Below, in pieces: positions 1 through 11,413 of a DNA stretch of 64,000 nt. Both the position numbers and the translations under genes were made by a program. The stretch lies in NCBI GenBank assembly GCA_021014945.1, contig MU266386.1, forward strand, positions 1 to 64,000, read 5' to 3'. Source of the stretch: Leucogyrophana mollusca. Taxonomy: Eukaryota; Basidiomycota; Agaricomycetes; Boletales. The notes under the pieces were generated by a model, which saw only the letters and a list, made by a program, of their open reading frames with translations, did no database searches and had not been told where the DNA came from. Position 1 is the stretch's first letter, and every line of letters starts with the position of its first letter.

Positions 1-360
1 CTCTTCATTCATATGTTCTTGTTTGGCTTTCTTTTATCCTTTTCTTCTTCGTGTTTTCGTTGTTTTCATACTTTCGAGCATCGTTTTCGTGCAATAATCT
101 TCGCAAGCATTTGCTTTCCTGGTATGTCCCTTCATATCAACTCAAATCCCTTCCACTCACTAATCGATTCCCTCACAGCCGCTCCGTTGTTATCCACCCC
201 CACACAATCTTGAGTATTCGTCGGAGTCATTCGAGTTCCCTATCGTGCGTGTCGAACCCCTACTAACAAACCATGTACGTCTTGTCCTTCAAACTGCCCT
301 TCCTTACCTCAACTAATACCAATTTGGTCTCTAGCTTCATCATGATTGAGCCCTTCGCCG

Positions 361-555
361 CCGAGCTCGCCTGATCCCCTACGATCTCAGCGAGAGGCCT
401 GCAGCTCCCACAGCTCGCAGTCCCACGGCGGGCACCGCGCCATTCGATCCACATCGAGGTTCCGGTTGGTCTCATCCGTACCAGGACGCCCGAGCTCGCT
501 GCGATCCCCTACGATTTCAGCGAGAGGCCTGCAGCTCCCACAGCTCGCAGTCCCC
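361..555. repeat. direct repeat, two ~65-bp copies 130 bp apart
   Basis: Bases about 361-424 recur almost unchanged at about 490-555. The shared core runs from CCGAGCTCG through GATCCCCTACGAT to CAGCTCGCAGTCCC, with only a few differences. The 65 bp between the copies is not obviously repeated, so this is a spaced direct repeat and not a simple tandem array. No transposon ends or flanking duplications are visible. Confidence 0.85.
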
Positions 556-1152
556 TGGGCTCCTCCGTGTTCGCGGCGCGTTGAAGTTCTGATCAAACTC
601 GACGCACACGCACTGGCACACGCATCCTCACACCAATACTGACTCTGTACGCACGCGGAGATACTCGATCCACTCTGACGTCTCTCGACATACCCTTAGC
701 GCTCTTGCTCGCAACTTTCGTCGCCCTCTGCGATTCCTGTGGGTTGCACATTTTTACCCATGGGGTTAGCAACGGAGGGCGGTCAAACCCAAAAGCTATC
801 GCAATGCTCTCGCCCACCGCTTCGGTCGCAATTTGCTTTCACTACATCTTCGATTGTGTATCCCAATCACGCTCTCTTTATCACCATTCAAACACGTTCG
901 TCACTTTGGGCAGCATTCAATGGGCTACGTTGGCGCCGACGTCAGGTCATTGTTTGCTGTCCATTGTCTTCTCCCTCGCTATCGTCCTTCCACCCCGCCA
1001 AAGCCGGTCTCTCGGGGATTTCTTATATCACCCTTTCTTCGTCAATGTACCCAACCAAATACGCGCCATCGTGTCCCCATTACTATCAAGCCGTGGCTCG
1101 ATCCCGTCTACCTATTCACGAACATTTCTCTCCCCGCCAATGTATGTACCCG

Positions 1153-1300
1153 ACTGGACTTCCTTCATATTTTCTCCATCATACTTCGATTTGTGATTCA
1201 GCCTCCCTTATTCGTTCACGGACAGATTTTCCCCTTCATCAATGGTCTCGGACTGGATTAGCCTCATATCTTCCATTTTATTCTCGATTTGTGATTCGGC
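1153..1300. repeat. degenerate direct repeat, 98-bp spacing
   Basis: A block starting GACTGGA and ending CGATTTGTGATTC occurs at 1153-1199 and again at 1251-1297, 98 bp apart, with interior mismatches. A third partial match (CCTCGATTTGTATCG) lies near 1344. The repeat sits inside the pyrimidine-rich tract and looks like an old duplication with no coding content. Confidence 0.55.
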
Positions 1301-1793
1301 CCGCCTTTGATTTTCCAATAGACTTCCCACTTCATTCTATACCCTCGATTTGTATCGGTATCACACTGTATGGCTTCGGCCTCGTCTTTTTCCTCATTCC
1401 CCTTGGACTGTATCTCGGTTGATTTCCTTCTCTCATACTATATAGTGTAATAATGTGTCTCGCGTCGTGAACAATACACTGTGTTTCCCAATACCCCAGT
1501 ACCCCTGGCTGACAGAATAATTTTTTTTGGCTGCTGGACTAGGAGCGTCTATCTCAGTTAGCGTTCAGTATGTGCATCTACGAGACCTTTCAAGTTAAAT
1601 AATGCCAGCTTGGATACACTATCGTAACCGGAGTGAAGCCACACTGGATGGCTAGCGCCAAGTGCAAGCTCAGGAGAATATGGTGTGTATCCTTCGTCGG
1701 GGGTGGCCGTACCTGCCCGCACACCCACACCCAGGGATGCCCATACCCAGACACTCGACCCGCGCTGGTCCCGCAGGTGAATCCGGTCAACCG

Positions 1794-2298
1794 CTACAAG
1801 GGCGGACGCATACCTCTGCGAGCGGAGGACTGTACGACACTAGACGCAGTGAGATTGGAGGTTGTGGTGGTCTTTAAAGTGCCGGTGGTGAGGTGCTTAA
1901 ACGCCTGAAGTGGAGTTAGCGAAGGGCCAAAAATCTTGTTAGGGGCTTACCTGAACTTCGTTTAATTTGACCACGAACTCGGGGGAGAAATGGGAGACGT
2001 CGACGAACATATTTTTAAGATTCGCAAAACAATCAAAATCACCATCCTCGTGGTCGATAGGGATGGGACCGTGTGTCGTCAAAAGGTGGAGTGCGTGTCC
2101 ACTCTCCCTCAGCCCACTGGCGTTGAGCGCCGCTACGATCGAGGAAATGACGCTCTCCCATGGCGCATCCCCTTCCGGTGTGATGTGGAGGGGAAATTTT
2201 ATGATGGTCGGTGTTGCAACGTCTGAACACAGGTTTATCTTGATTCTGCCCTCGATCGTGCGCAGAGGGCCGGGAATGAGAGCGGCGGCTGGTGGCAT
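1794..2298 (-). CDS. orphan predicted protein, two exons
   Basis: I do not recognise this protein. A reading frame opens at the ATG at 2298 and runs to 1951, where CAG meets a good donor (GTAAGC). A 46-nt intron (1950-1905) ends in TTCAG, and the frame continues from 1904 to a TAG at 1794-1796, giving about 152 residues. The first exon is acidic and mixed in composition, unlike the surrounding low-complexity DNA. The second is rich in Thr and Ser. No domain, signal peptide or membrane segment is evident. It follows the isoleucyl-tRNA synthetase gene on the same strand, 345 bp beyond its stop. The clean donor at a frame-preserving position is the main support. Further exons downstream, or a non-coding transcript, are possible. 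Confidence 0.4.
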
Positions 2299-2643
2299 CA
2301 CGCGATCGATGGGGGCAAGGCAAGGTGAGTACTAGTCGCCTGCATCAGTTGGCGCCGTCCATAAGGACCCCGGGTACGCATCCGGACATGAGCACTCATT
2401 CTCCCCGCTATCCCCGATAATGGCTTCGAACTCCTAGTCGACACCCTCGCTCCATTCTAACTATTTCTCCCCGCAACTTCACAGTCGTGATCTGCAATAC
2501 CCCTTCCGGCTTACAGAATTTCAATGCTTTGAAAACTGAATGAGCGATAGAGGAGATGGGATTGCGCAGGAAAACCAACGTTATGCTACAGCGAGTGAGT
2601 CTAATGATTCGAATAAATGGCAATAAATGTACGAAGAAAACAC
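2299..2643. other. intergenic, 3' flank of the isoleucyl-tRNA synthetase gene
   Basis: This lies between the stop of the synthetase gene and the start of the orphan gene, both on the minus strand. I see no coding feature. It probably holds the 3' UTR of the synthetase and the promoter of the orphan. Confidence 0.5.
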
Positions 2644-5600
2644 TCAATGCTCTCCGGCGACCACACCGTCACACCGCGGACACAGCTCGTGCTCGTCAGC
2701 ACGAGTGTACGTCCAGCAGCGCGGACATTTGTTCTGGGTAGCGGGGCGGACGCGGATGGATAGTTCGTGCTCGAAGGCTAGACGGAGTACATGAGCGTGT
2801 GAGCGATGGAAGCAGCAATGGTAAGACTTACCCGGAAGGGGCATCGAGGAAATATAGGACCACTCTGGCGCCGTCGCACCTAAGGAGCCTTCGTTTGTTA
2901 TCTCGACATCGGATACGAGGAAGAGGGTCTTTAGGAAGCTCTCTATGTCCATAGCAACTTCGATGAGCGTCAAATTGAAGTACAGTGCCAAATTACCCAC
3001 CCTCACGATCCAAAAGCTTCAGCATTTCAGGTCGGTCCGCCATACTATTCGGAACGATCAAGTCTACCTCTGCTTCAAGCGAGCTCTTCAGATTCCTATG
3101 CAAGTTCTCTGGTCACTTCACACTTCACCGGGCTGCGTAGATCCGCCACTCACTTGTCCTTGCGAGCTTTCTCCAAAAGTGAAAGCACCACAGTGCGAAC
3201 GCGTAGCAGATCTGTCATATCTCGTTCCGCTTGAGGGTCTTGCCACTCCGTGCTCTGTCATCCCGGCTAAACATCCGCAACGTAGAACAGACGAGAAGAA
3301 GTCGACTCACCAACGGGGCCCACGTCTTCGTGAAGAAGGATAGTGGGGCTGAATCGGATTCGCCCTCGCCCTCTCGCAAAACACTGTGGATCTCCTCGGC
3401 GAGATGAGGCAGAACAGGCGCCATGGCAGAGGTCATCGTGTCCAGCACCTGCGCAGGGATGAGCACCCGACACACCCGACGTCAATCGCGCACTAGTACT
3501 CACGCGTTCGAGAGTAGCCACGACGGCCCTTCGCTCCTTGCTGTGAACGGCGTTCGCGTACAAACAGTCCTTTGTGATGTCGAGGTACAGCGACGATAGC
3601 GTGATGTTGGCAAAGTTGCTGAGAGCGTTCATCACTGCAAGTACATGTTAGACACCAGACTACAAGATGGACGAAAGGTGCGCACCCTTGGGGAAGCTGT
3701 ACGAGGAATAGCCCTCCCGTGCGGTCGCCTCCAGTTTGTATAGCTCGTTCATGACGTACCGCTCGGCCTAAGTCGACGTTGAGTGGCCATCACATCCACC
3801 CCAGATCGCACTCACCAATCCCAAATCCTGCTTGTCTACGGGCTGCACATTTCTTCGAGTCGTGGCATCCCCAATATTGCCTAGGATGAACCTCGCAGAA
3901 TTGCGGATCTTCCGCAGAGACTGCGCCGACTGTGCCAACACCGTAGGGCCAATAGACATGTCACGCCAGTACTCCACCGTCGCAGCCCACAACCGGAGCA
4001 CATCCGCACCATACGCTGGTTCTTTTTTCACATTCTAGAAAGAAAGGCCCCGAATCAGTACACCGCGCGGTCGACCCAGACGAATACCACCACACGCACG
4101 GCACCTCCTTTGATGACGCTCATCGGGCTCACGACGTTCCCCAGCGACTTGCTCATCTTCACCCCGGCTTCGTCCAGAACCATACCATGCGTGATCAGCG
4201 TCCCATATGGGCTCGATGGCTTAGCGCCCGCGGGCGCAGAGCCCACGGCGGTCAATAGCTGACTTTGGAACCAGCCGCGGTGCTGGTCTGACCCTTCGAG
4301 ACACACGTCGGCTGCGAACCGCCTCCCGTCTCTCGGTGCCTCGAGCATCGACCAGCTAGTCCCGCTGTCGAACCACACGTCCATCGTATCTGTTCCCTTC
4401 CGCCACGCGTCTGCCCCGCCCTTGGCTAGGAGCTCTGGGGTCAAAAAGTGCTCAACGGGGCCGTCCCACCAGTATGCGACCCCGCGCTCTTCGAGAACAC
4501 GCAATATGTGGTTGAGTGATGCGGAGTCAAGCACAGGCTGGTCGGTGGGGACGTGGTATAGGGCAGGGATGGGGACACCCCAAACGCGTTGGCGGGAGAT
4601 ACACCATTCGGAGCGCGAGCGGACGAAAGACTCGAGGCGATTCCGGGCTGACGCAATGTTACGGAAAGGTCGCGAAATTAACTTGCAGAGTACTCACAGG
4701 CAGGCGGGAAGAACTCGACCTCTTTCACAGCATCGAGAGCATCCTCCTTGATACCGTCTAAATTCGCGAACCACTGCGAAGTCGCCCTGCATATACAACC
4801 AGGCGACATTAGCTGCTACATTAAGGACGGCGAGGGGACCTCACGTTACGATGATGGGCTCGTTGGTCTTCCAATCATACGGGTAGCGGTGCTTGATCTT
4901 CTGCATCTTGACGAGGTTCCCAGTGCGCGCTAGCAGCTGCACGATTGCCTTGCTGCCACCTTTTAGAACATCCTGCCCGACAAGCAAATTTGCAGTATCG
5001 CTGCCCACGGCATGAGCGACCTTGTCCGCGAACTTCCCGCTTTCGTCTACATGGCACATCATATCCGTCGTCGACCCTTGGAGAAGGCCTAGGCTGCGGA
5101 ACGCGAGGTAATCCTCCGCTCCGTGTGCGGGTGCACAGTGGACGAGACCGGTTCCTGATTCTGACGTGACGTGAGAAGCGGAGATGACGCTTAAAGCAGA
5201 AGCATCCGTGGGGCACAAGGAGGAGAATAGTGGAATGTAAGTGATGTCCACTAGATCAACACCTGAAGCAAAGATGAGCACATCCGCATGAGTTTAGAAA
5301 GGAAAGGTTCGACCGGCCTTGAATGTCTGCGACGCTTTCGACAGGGCCAATGACGTCTTCTAGAGCCAGGATACGATCCTTTGCCACAATCATTACCCCT
5401 TGCTTGCTTTGGGTCTTCACCACAGAGTAAGTTAGTTCAGGATGCACAGCAATGCCCTACATCAAGCCTATTATCATTGTCTGAACGAACAAGAAGCAAG
5501 CACGTCAGTTCGTACCATGTTCGCCGTTAAAGTCCAAGGTGTTGTTGTCCAAACCAGGAGGTTCACAGAATGCTCTGCGATGATTTGGCGGAGCACCATG

Positions 5601-6705
5601 CTCCGAGTTTCAGTCCGAGGATCAATTGCGAAAGTCACGTAAACAGAATGAGAGACATGATCGTCTCTATAGACCAACTCTGCCTCTGCCAGAGCAGAAT
5701 GAGACGACGGAGAATAGTGAACCGGCCGATAATGCCGGTATATGAGGCCTACGGTCAATGGGAGTCGTTAGTACGACGTTCAGATGGGCGAATGCGATAT
5801 ACCATTCTCGACCATCTTCTGGAATATGCGAAGCTGGCGTACTTCGTACTGGTGATCTAGTTAAAACCTTCAATATGGTCCTGGTGGATATCAAAATCAT
5901 TTGATGGGCACCTAGTGTACGATAAGTTGTCTCTGGGCTCCAATCCGCCATGATTCCAAATTGTTCGAATTCTTCCTTTTGCGTTTGCATCTCGCGCTCC
6001 GCCGTAGCTTTTGCCGCAGATCGTATAGTATTAGCCGGGAGCGAAAGGACGTCTTTCTATACCGCGTCGTGGTTAGCAAGGTTGCAATACGACTGTCTTG
6101 AACTCACTCCAAGTTCTTGTAGGGCCTTATTCTCAATAGGAAGGCCGTGACAGTCCCAGCCGGGGAAGTAGCTGGGATCGATAGGCATCACAGCAAGCAA
6201 TACGCGACGAGCGAAGTTCACTCACTGTACTTTATCGCCTATGAGGACGTGATACCTATTAATGATGTCTTTAATAATCTTGTTGAGCGCGTGTCCTGAC
6301 GAGGAGACGTTAACTCTCAGCAAATCCCTGCCAGGGTTCAGACCAACCCATGTGTAAATGACCGTTTGCATACGGGGGGCCATCGTGCATGACAAATACC
6401 GGCCCATTCGCGTTCTTCTGCTACTAGAGAGACGCGTTTAACGCGACCACAGCGCACAGCAGTGAAGGACAGACCTGCCATTGGTACAGGTCTTCACAAG
6501 TTCTCTTGCGGAATGGCTCCTCGCTCTTAGAAGGGTCGGCCCAGAGCGGAAACGAAGTCCGAGGCAAGAGAAGTGTTTTGGAAAATGCCTTGGAGTCTAA
6601 TTTATTGTCCGAGTTAAATGGGGCCGAGGAAGAGAACTGCCGCGTTCTTCGAGGTAGTCGCGTCCATCGTATATTGGCGGCAGGCCTGACCGCCCCAAGG
6701 GTCAT
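2644..6705 (-). CDS. ISM1: isoleucine--tRNA ligase, mitochondrial
   Basis: Class I aminoacyl-tRNA synthetase that charges mitochondrial tRNA-Ile. The N-terminus (ATG at 6703-6705) is Arg/Ser-rich with few acidic residues, as expected of a mitochondrial targeting sequence. Next come HDGPPYANG and the HIGH motif as HLHMGH, which an intron near 6300-6355 splits. The editing (CP1) domain follows, with [10 protein letters not shown] near 5540. [11 protein letters not shown] lies near 4370 and the KMSKS loop ([10 protein letters not shown]) near 4145-4165. The C-terminus carries the bacterial/organellar zinc finger, CPRCW...LCPRC, near 2660-2730. That finger and the leader argue for the mitochondrial and not the cytosolic enzyme. 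The gene has many short introns and the product is estimated at about 1,000-1,150 residues, close to the family. No broken motif was seen. A tRNA-Asp gene diverges from its 5' end. Confidence 0.93.
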
Positions 6706-6836
6706 CTGGACAGTATCAAGGACAAGTGACAGACTCGGTCGATCGTTGTAGTGGATGGACAACTTCAGTTTAAAGGCAAAGGGTAACGGAGGGCAATTGT
6801 TTGTATATAGCAACTTTACAGAGCACTTTTCATAAG

Positions 6837-6930
6837 TCTTTGCTAGTATATCGGATAGTACAGCCGCCTGTCAAGGTGCTTACTCAATCACTGCGCGCGG
6901 CAGAGCTGGGTTCGACTCCCAGGCAGAGAG
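6837..6930 (+). tRNA. tRNA-Asp (GTC) with a 22-nt intron
   Basis: A full cloverleaf can be folded. The acceptor is 6837-6843 with 6923-6929, containing one G-U pair, and the discriminator is G6930. The D-arm is 6846-6861 and the anticodon stem GCCGC/GCGGC (6863-6867 with 6897-6901). The anticodon GTC is 6870-6872, the variable loop AGAG, and the T-arm CTGGG-TTCGACT-CCCAG (6906-6922). A 22-nt insert at 6874-6895, one base 3' of the anticodon, sits where nuclear tRNA introns occur, leaving a 72-nt mature tRNA. The A box (TAGTATATCGG, 6844-6854) fits the consensus and the B box (GGTTCGACTCC, 6909-6919) is exact. The exact splice points could shift by a base. Confidence 0.93.
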
Positions 6931-6935
6931 TTTTT
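6931..6935 (+). terminator. RNA polymerase III terminator of tRNA-Asp
   Basis: A run of five T follows the discriminator base directly, the usual Pol III stop signal. Confidence 0.85.
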
Positions 6936-7750
6936 GATAGATTTCTTCAACCACCTGAAAGCCCCCCCTTTTTTGAAGTCTTTTAGTCGACAGCAACACA
7001 ACTACCTCGCAGTCACTGAGCACACTTGAAATGGGCCTCAGAGGACTTGGGGATGACTCTCGTTTATTTTCTTACAGATATACATCTCGACTCGACCGTG
7101 ATTGTCACGAACACATTTGTGAAAAGGGTGTAAAGTGCAAGGGAATAAACAGGTGCTATGGTTAAAGGATGAGGATGGAAAAAGAAGGGTGAAGTGGAAG
7201 GAACATGGGGTAGGGTGTGGATGGTGGCGCCAAGGTGGATGTATTTTCATGCCCAAAGCAACGACGACAACTCGGCAGTGCGTGCACGGCAGAGCAACAT
7301 AGCGAGCCCAAAGACAAGGACGATAACAGCTAGAAGGCACTGAGCAGGTATAGCAGGATGACGACGGCATGCGTAACGAGCAAGCGCGAGATAGAGCGGC
7401 ACGGCCAGCGACGAAAACGACAAATCGAGATTGACGATCGTTCCATTGTAGGAGACAGGATGCAGCATGATGACGGAGGCATAGACGACGAGATTGCGCG
7501 GGTAGGGAGTGAGGAAAACCCATTTGATAATCATAAGACCAAGACATAAAAGACACAGAACAGGACGAAGATGGTTGGGTGATTGGTTGGTTCCAAAAAA
7601 TAAACAGTGATGCGGTGTGTGTGGAAGGATATGCGATAGGATGGTAAAGGTGTCCGTTTGATATGCAGTTTTAATGTGTCGCAGTGGAAAGGTGGTGATG
7701 GATTGCAAGTAGGCAGTGGACATCCAGTGAGCAACGTCCGGCGACGCGTC
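6936..7750. other. intergenic between tRNA-Asp and cyclin B
   Basis: No recognisable gene. Overlapping minus-strand frames at 7038-7723 stay open, and one (7247-7723) has a hydrophobic stretch, but neither shows a domain or convincing splice structure. Most likely it is the 3' UTR and downstream flank of the cyclin gene. Confidence 0.45.
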
Positions 7751-9780
7751 TTACGAGTCTTCTCTTTGGTCCTCGACGTCTCCCTCGGCAGCCTCGTTCC
7801 GCTCTCGCTCAATACGATTCCTTTCCTTCAGGCTGGGCAAGTCCTGCAGCAGGGCGACCTGGGTCGATTCTTCCCACCGTTCTAGTGCCCACTCCCTCAC
7901 CCATATACTCACCTGCGAAGAATCATCAACACGAAGGATATAGAAACAAAAGGTATCGACAAACCTTCAAGAACCGCTTGCCAGCGTACTTCTTGTAGAA
8001 TGATTCGTGTCGGACAGGTTTGAGAATGTAGTTCAACATCAAGTTGGCAGTAGGAATCAGCGAGCTCTCGGCGTAGGATGAATAGTGAGCCAAATTCGGG
8101 GTCTGCAGACGATGAAACTCAGGGGTGGTATCACAGGCGGCCCACGGAGCGACTCACCCATTTATCGTTGCCGAGAATGAGTCTTGCCAGCCAGATAGCT
8201 GCAGCAGCCACCAAAGATGGCGGCGTGGCAAGAAGTCTCCACTCCAAAGTCCCGACCTCGAGGAGATACTTGCCAATGGTCCGTGCCTTGACGTCGTACT
8301 CGTCAGCCTTGCTGATACGCCTCAGGTAATGCATCGGGTTGGGGTATCCCAAGTTCCAGTCAATGGTCTTGAGAACATATCGCTCAGCCATGAGGATTTC
8401 GGACTCGCTGTATGACGAATCAGCGCAGTGGAGGAAGTGCGAGACCGAAGGCGCGACGATCTCCTCGACTTTCGATGCAATGAAGAGGCAGGTGATGCCG
8501 ACAAGCTGGAGCTTGGCGAGAGAAACCACACGTGCTGAGAGGAAGCGGTCGATGATGTTGACGCAGAGGAAAAGGGTTTCTGGGAGGAGACGGAAGCGCG
8601 CGTGGACTTGGACCAGCCAGTCAAGTAGGATTCCACGCATCGACCACGCGAGATCTTTTTGACTTTCCATGTAATTGGGATTGGGAAGCGTCGTGAGCTG
8701 CAAATGCCCTTTAGCCGCGAACACAAAAACGGCGTGGAAGTGAGCAAACCTCAATCTCCTTCATGTACTTGAAGATTTCGGATACATATTCGCTGACCAT
8801 CAGTGGGTCATCAGCATCATCTGCGTCGAGATCTTCCCATTCATCTCCCTCAGGGTCAGCTTCGGGCGAGCTCTCCCGAGCGGCCTCGAGGGCGGCAGCA
8901 ACCTCGGCTTCGTGCTCCAATTGCTCTTCGAAAAGCTGAGCTTCGTCTGGAGTGTCCGATGACGTCCGTCGCTTCTTGAACACGCGATTATCTTCGATCT
9001 CATCCTGAATCTCCTGCTTGAGAGTCGAACGAGACGATTGGCGTCTGGAGAACTCAGCACGTTGTACCTCGTGAGTGATGATCGTCTGCGATGATACAGC
9101 CGACCGGCGGGTAGAAACTCTGCGGACCGGAGCTGCTGCTGACTCCGGCTCGTCCAAGTGATCGTCAATGGTCATCGCGTCCTCTTCTTTCGATCGAACT
9201 TCGACAACTTCCTCCTTGACGTTGTCTAATTGCCGAGCCTGCGACGCCGCAGTGGTACTCTTCGTGGCATGGCGAGCAGTAGTGGCAGAGACTGCCCGTA
9301 GTGGTTGGCGTGATACCGCCGTAGCAGCAGGTTTTGACTTTATAACGACACCGTCAAATTTCTCCTTGGGCGGAGCAACCTCCTTCCCCTTCCCCTTGAG
9401 CTCTTTAGCAGGCGGGATGTTAGTCGTCTTATTCTTATGCTTCGTTACCTCGCCGAGCGCCTCGCGTTTTCGTTTGCCCTGTGCGGCGAGATCCAGTTTG
9501 TTCTCATCCTGGCTGCCCGCTTTTGCTCTAGAAGCGGCGGTAGGTGCTGTGGCTCGGCCAATCCCAGCCGAAGTAGCTGTGGCAGCGGTAGCGGTAGATG
9601 ATGATGGGGGTTTCGCACGGGAAGCAAGACGTGTCGGACGAGCATTTGCATTTTCATTATCCTTCTGGGTCGTGGTACGGGTCACCCGCGTTACACGCCG
9701 TGTCTGATGACGATGAATTTGTCAAAATCACTGACGAGAACAGTCAAAACAAATCTCCTTACAGGTATGTTTGAGGACAT
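7751..9780 (-). CDS. G2/mitotic-specific B-type cyclin
   Basis: Regulatory subunit of the mitotic CDK1 kinase. Five exons can be placed: 9780-9763, 9703-8750, 8697-8158, 8102-7965 and 7912-7751, giving 603 residues. The 18-nt first exon (MSSNIP) was chosen because it supplies an ATG in frame with the conserved Arg/Thr-rich start. The N-terminal half is low complexity and carries a destruction-box-like RxxLGEVT near residues 86-93, for APC/C-mediated turnover. Next is an acidic stretch, then two cyclin folds: MRGILLDWLVQVH near the start of the first, and the CYCLIN_C part in the last two exons. The order KYMKEIE then PNPNYM at the exon 2/3 junction is typical of fungal cyclin B. The last exon begins with GTGAGT, itself a consensus donor. 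Nothing appears truncated. Confidence 0.93.
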
Positions 9781-11413
9781 TTCGAGTGAAATGTCACAGT
9801 ACACAGTCTAAAAGATTATAGATGAAAGAAATGAAGGAAGGATAGACAACAAGCTGAAGATGCTCAAGAGGTGGAGGTGAACGACCTTAACAAATCCGGA
9901 GTTACCCATTTTCAACCATCTACACAAAACATGAACAAACAAACGCGGGCGCGTTGCGTCACGTGCTCCCGACTATTGTTCACGTTTCCGCCACCACAGC
10001 CACAGGCGCGGATAGCGCTTTGACCACAACCGCAGCCTTGTTCTCTGGTCGTGCACACAGCAGTCACGTTGCGACTATACTTGTATGTAGCTGGGCTCTT
10101 GTTAGTGGGGCGCTGCTCTTGAAGACGGACAAGCGTCCCGTTATTGTTTGAGCACGCGTTACGTTTGTGACCTCGCGGGTTCATCATGTTATCTGATCGG
10201 CAAAATTCCCATCTTTCGGCCGCGGATTCCAAGTCGACCACGTTCATCGCCAAGGTATAAGGCCAGTGACCTCTCCTTCCGAACCTGATCTGCACTCGAC
10301 TAATCAGTCCAACAGTCCGGTCTTTTGCACGAACGCATTCGCATTTACGCATGTCTTGAGGAAAACCATCAAAAATGGCAGCAATCGGTGGGATGGAGCC
10401 GCCAGAGCCTGCCCATCTCTATCCACTGATCCGCCCGATGCTATTGCGGTGGTCCCAGAGGTATTCTCTTGTCCGAACCTCACTGACTCGGATAGTATGG
10501 ATGCTAGCTGTTGGCGAACACCGCACAAGCTGCGTTTCGAGGGCTCCACCTTGCGACGAAGGTCTTGTTTGCAGCCGTTAAGCAAAAACAGCACCTGGCT
10601 ATGGAGACCCGCGCATCGTGGCAACTGCAAGATTGCCGCCAGTCTGATCAATGATTCATCTCGAAAGGTCATTATGCAACATTGATAATGTCTTGGAGGT
10701 CCGTCATGTGGCGTTGAAAGGGTACCTGGCACCCCGTACAGACATACGTGGGTGCCCAATGCCCACGGGCCCACCGTCTGTCAAACTCATGATGCGTGTG
10801 TCAAGATATTTGGGCACATGGGTTCTACGAAATACGGGACGCAATGCTATGGTCAGCTTCAAGTTCTCTGCCTCGTTCCCGGCATCTTGCCGGGGCTTGT
10901 GTTATAACGGTTCTCTGGAAATAGGAAGACTTGGATGAGAGGGGTCAGCAATCTCAAATACTCCGAGAACGCGACCCCGCATTATCGACGAGTCGGTGGC
11001 GCGAAGTATTATCGCCGCTTCAAAAAATGGTTCCGTCCAAGTGTTCACCCACAAACTTTATCTGGTATGGTGTTCTCCTTTGTTCCCGACGTTCAACACT
11101 CTTGCTATGCGCTAAAAGTCTGTGCTTTCTGTCTAGTTAGTGTTCGTGTGTGGATTGGGATCGTACGAGGGTCCAGGAGTGCTAACTTTGAGCTATCATG
11201 CGATTCCGTTCCTCACTCTTTCGCACCTCTGTGTACAGGCGCAGCATTGCTCATTGCAGCTCCTGAAGTGGCTTCGAGGTGCAACATCAATATTTTCGTG
11301 TCACTCTGTAGCGCAGGCCATCCAACCTGTTATCTACTTTCCGATGTGTCCGGGATACGTACAGTTCACAATATCATGGGTTAACTCAATCACCCCCACC
11401 CACTTCTACGTCG
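9781..11413. other. gene-poor region upstream of cyclin B
   Basis: About 1.6 kb without a gene I can support. The first few hundred bases are probably the cyclin promoter and 5' UTR. Frames at 10266-10774 on both strands show no family resemblance. The region leads into a degraded oxidoreductase fragment, so it may be degenerate. Confidence 0.5.

Larger units (their letters stand above)
1..1793. other. gene-poor pyrimidine-rich stretch
   Basis: I recognise no gene here. The plus strand is strongly C/T-rich, and all three forward frames between about 700 and 1430 stay open over long stretches, which fits composition rather than coding. It holds two sets of imperfect direct repeats, listed separately. 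It could be the long 5' or 3' flank of a gene outside the window. Confidence 0.5.

Noticed and set aside
739..1422. Long forward open frame of 227 codons
   Set aside because: All three forward frames are open here because the DNA is pyrimidine-rich; the protein has no domain, and Pro/Ser/His/Leu bias follows from base composition.
7038..7723. Two overlapping minus-strand frames, one with a hydrophobic stretch
   Set aside because: They overlap in different frames, lack splice support and lie directly after the cyclin stop, so 3' UTR is more likely.
9168..9707. 179-codon forward frame
   Set aside because: It is the antisense shadow of the low-complexity N-terminal half of cyclin B.
10304..10774. 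156-codon minus-strand frame opposite a 139-codon plus-strand frame
   Set aside because: Neither shows a family or splice structure, and the area looks degenerate.
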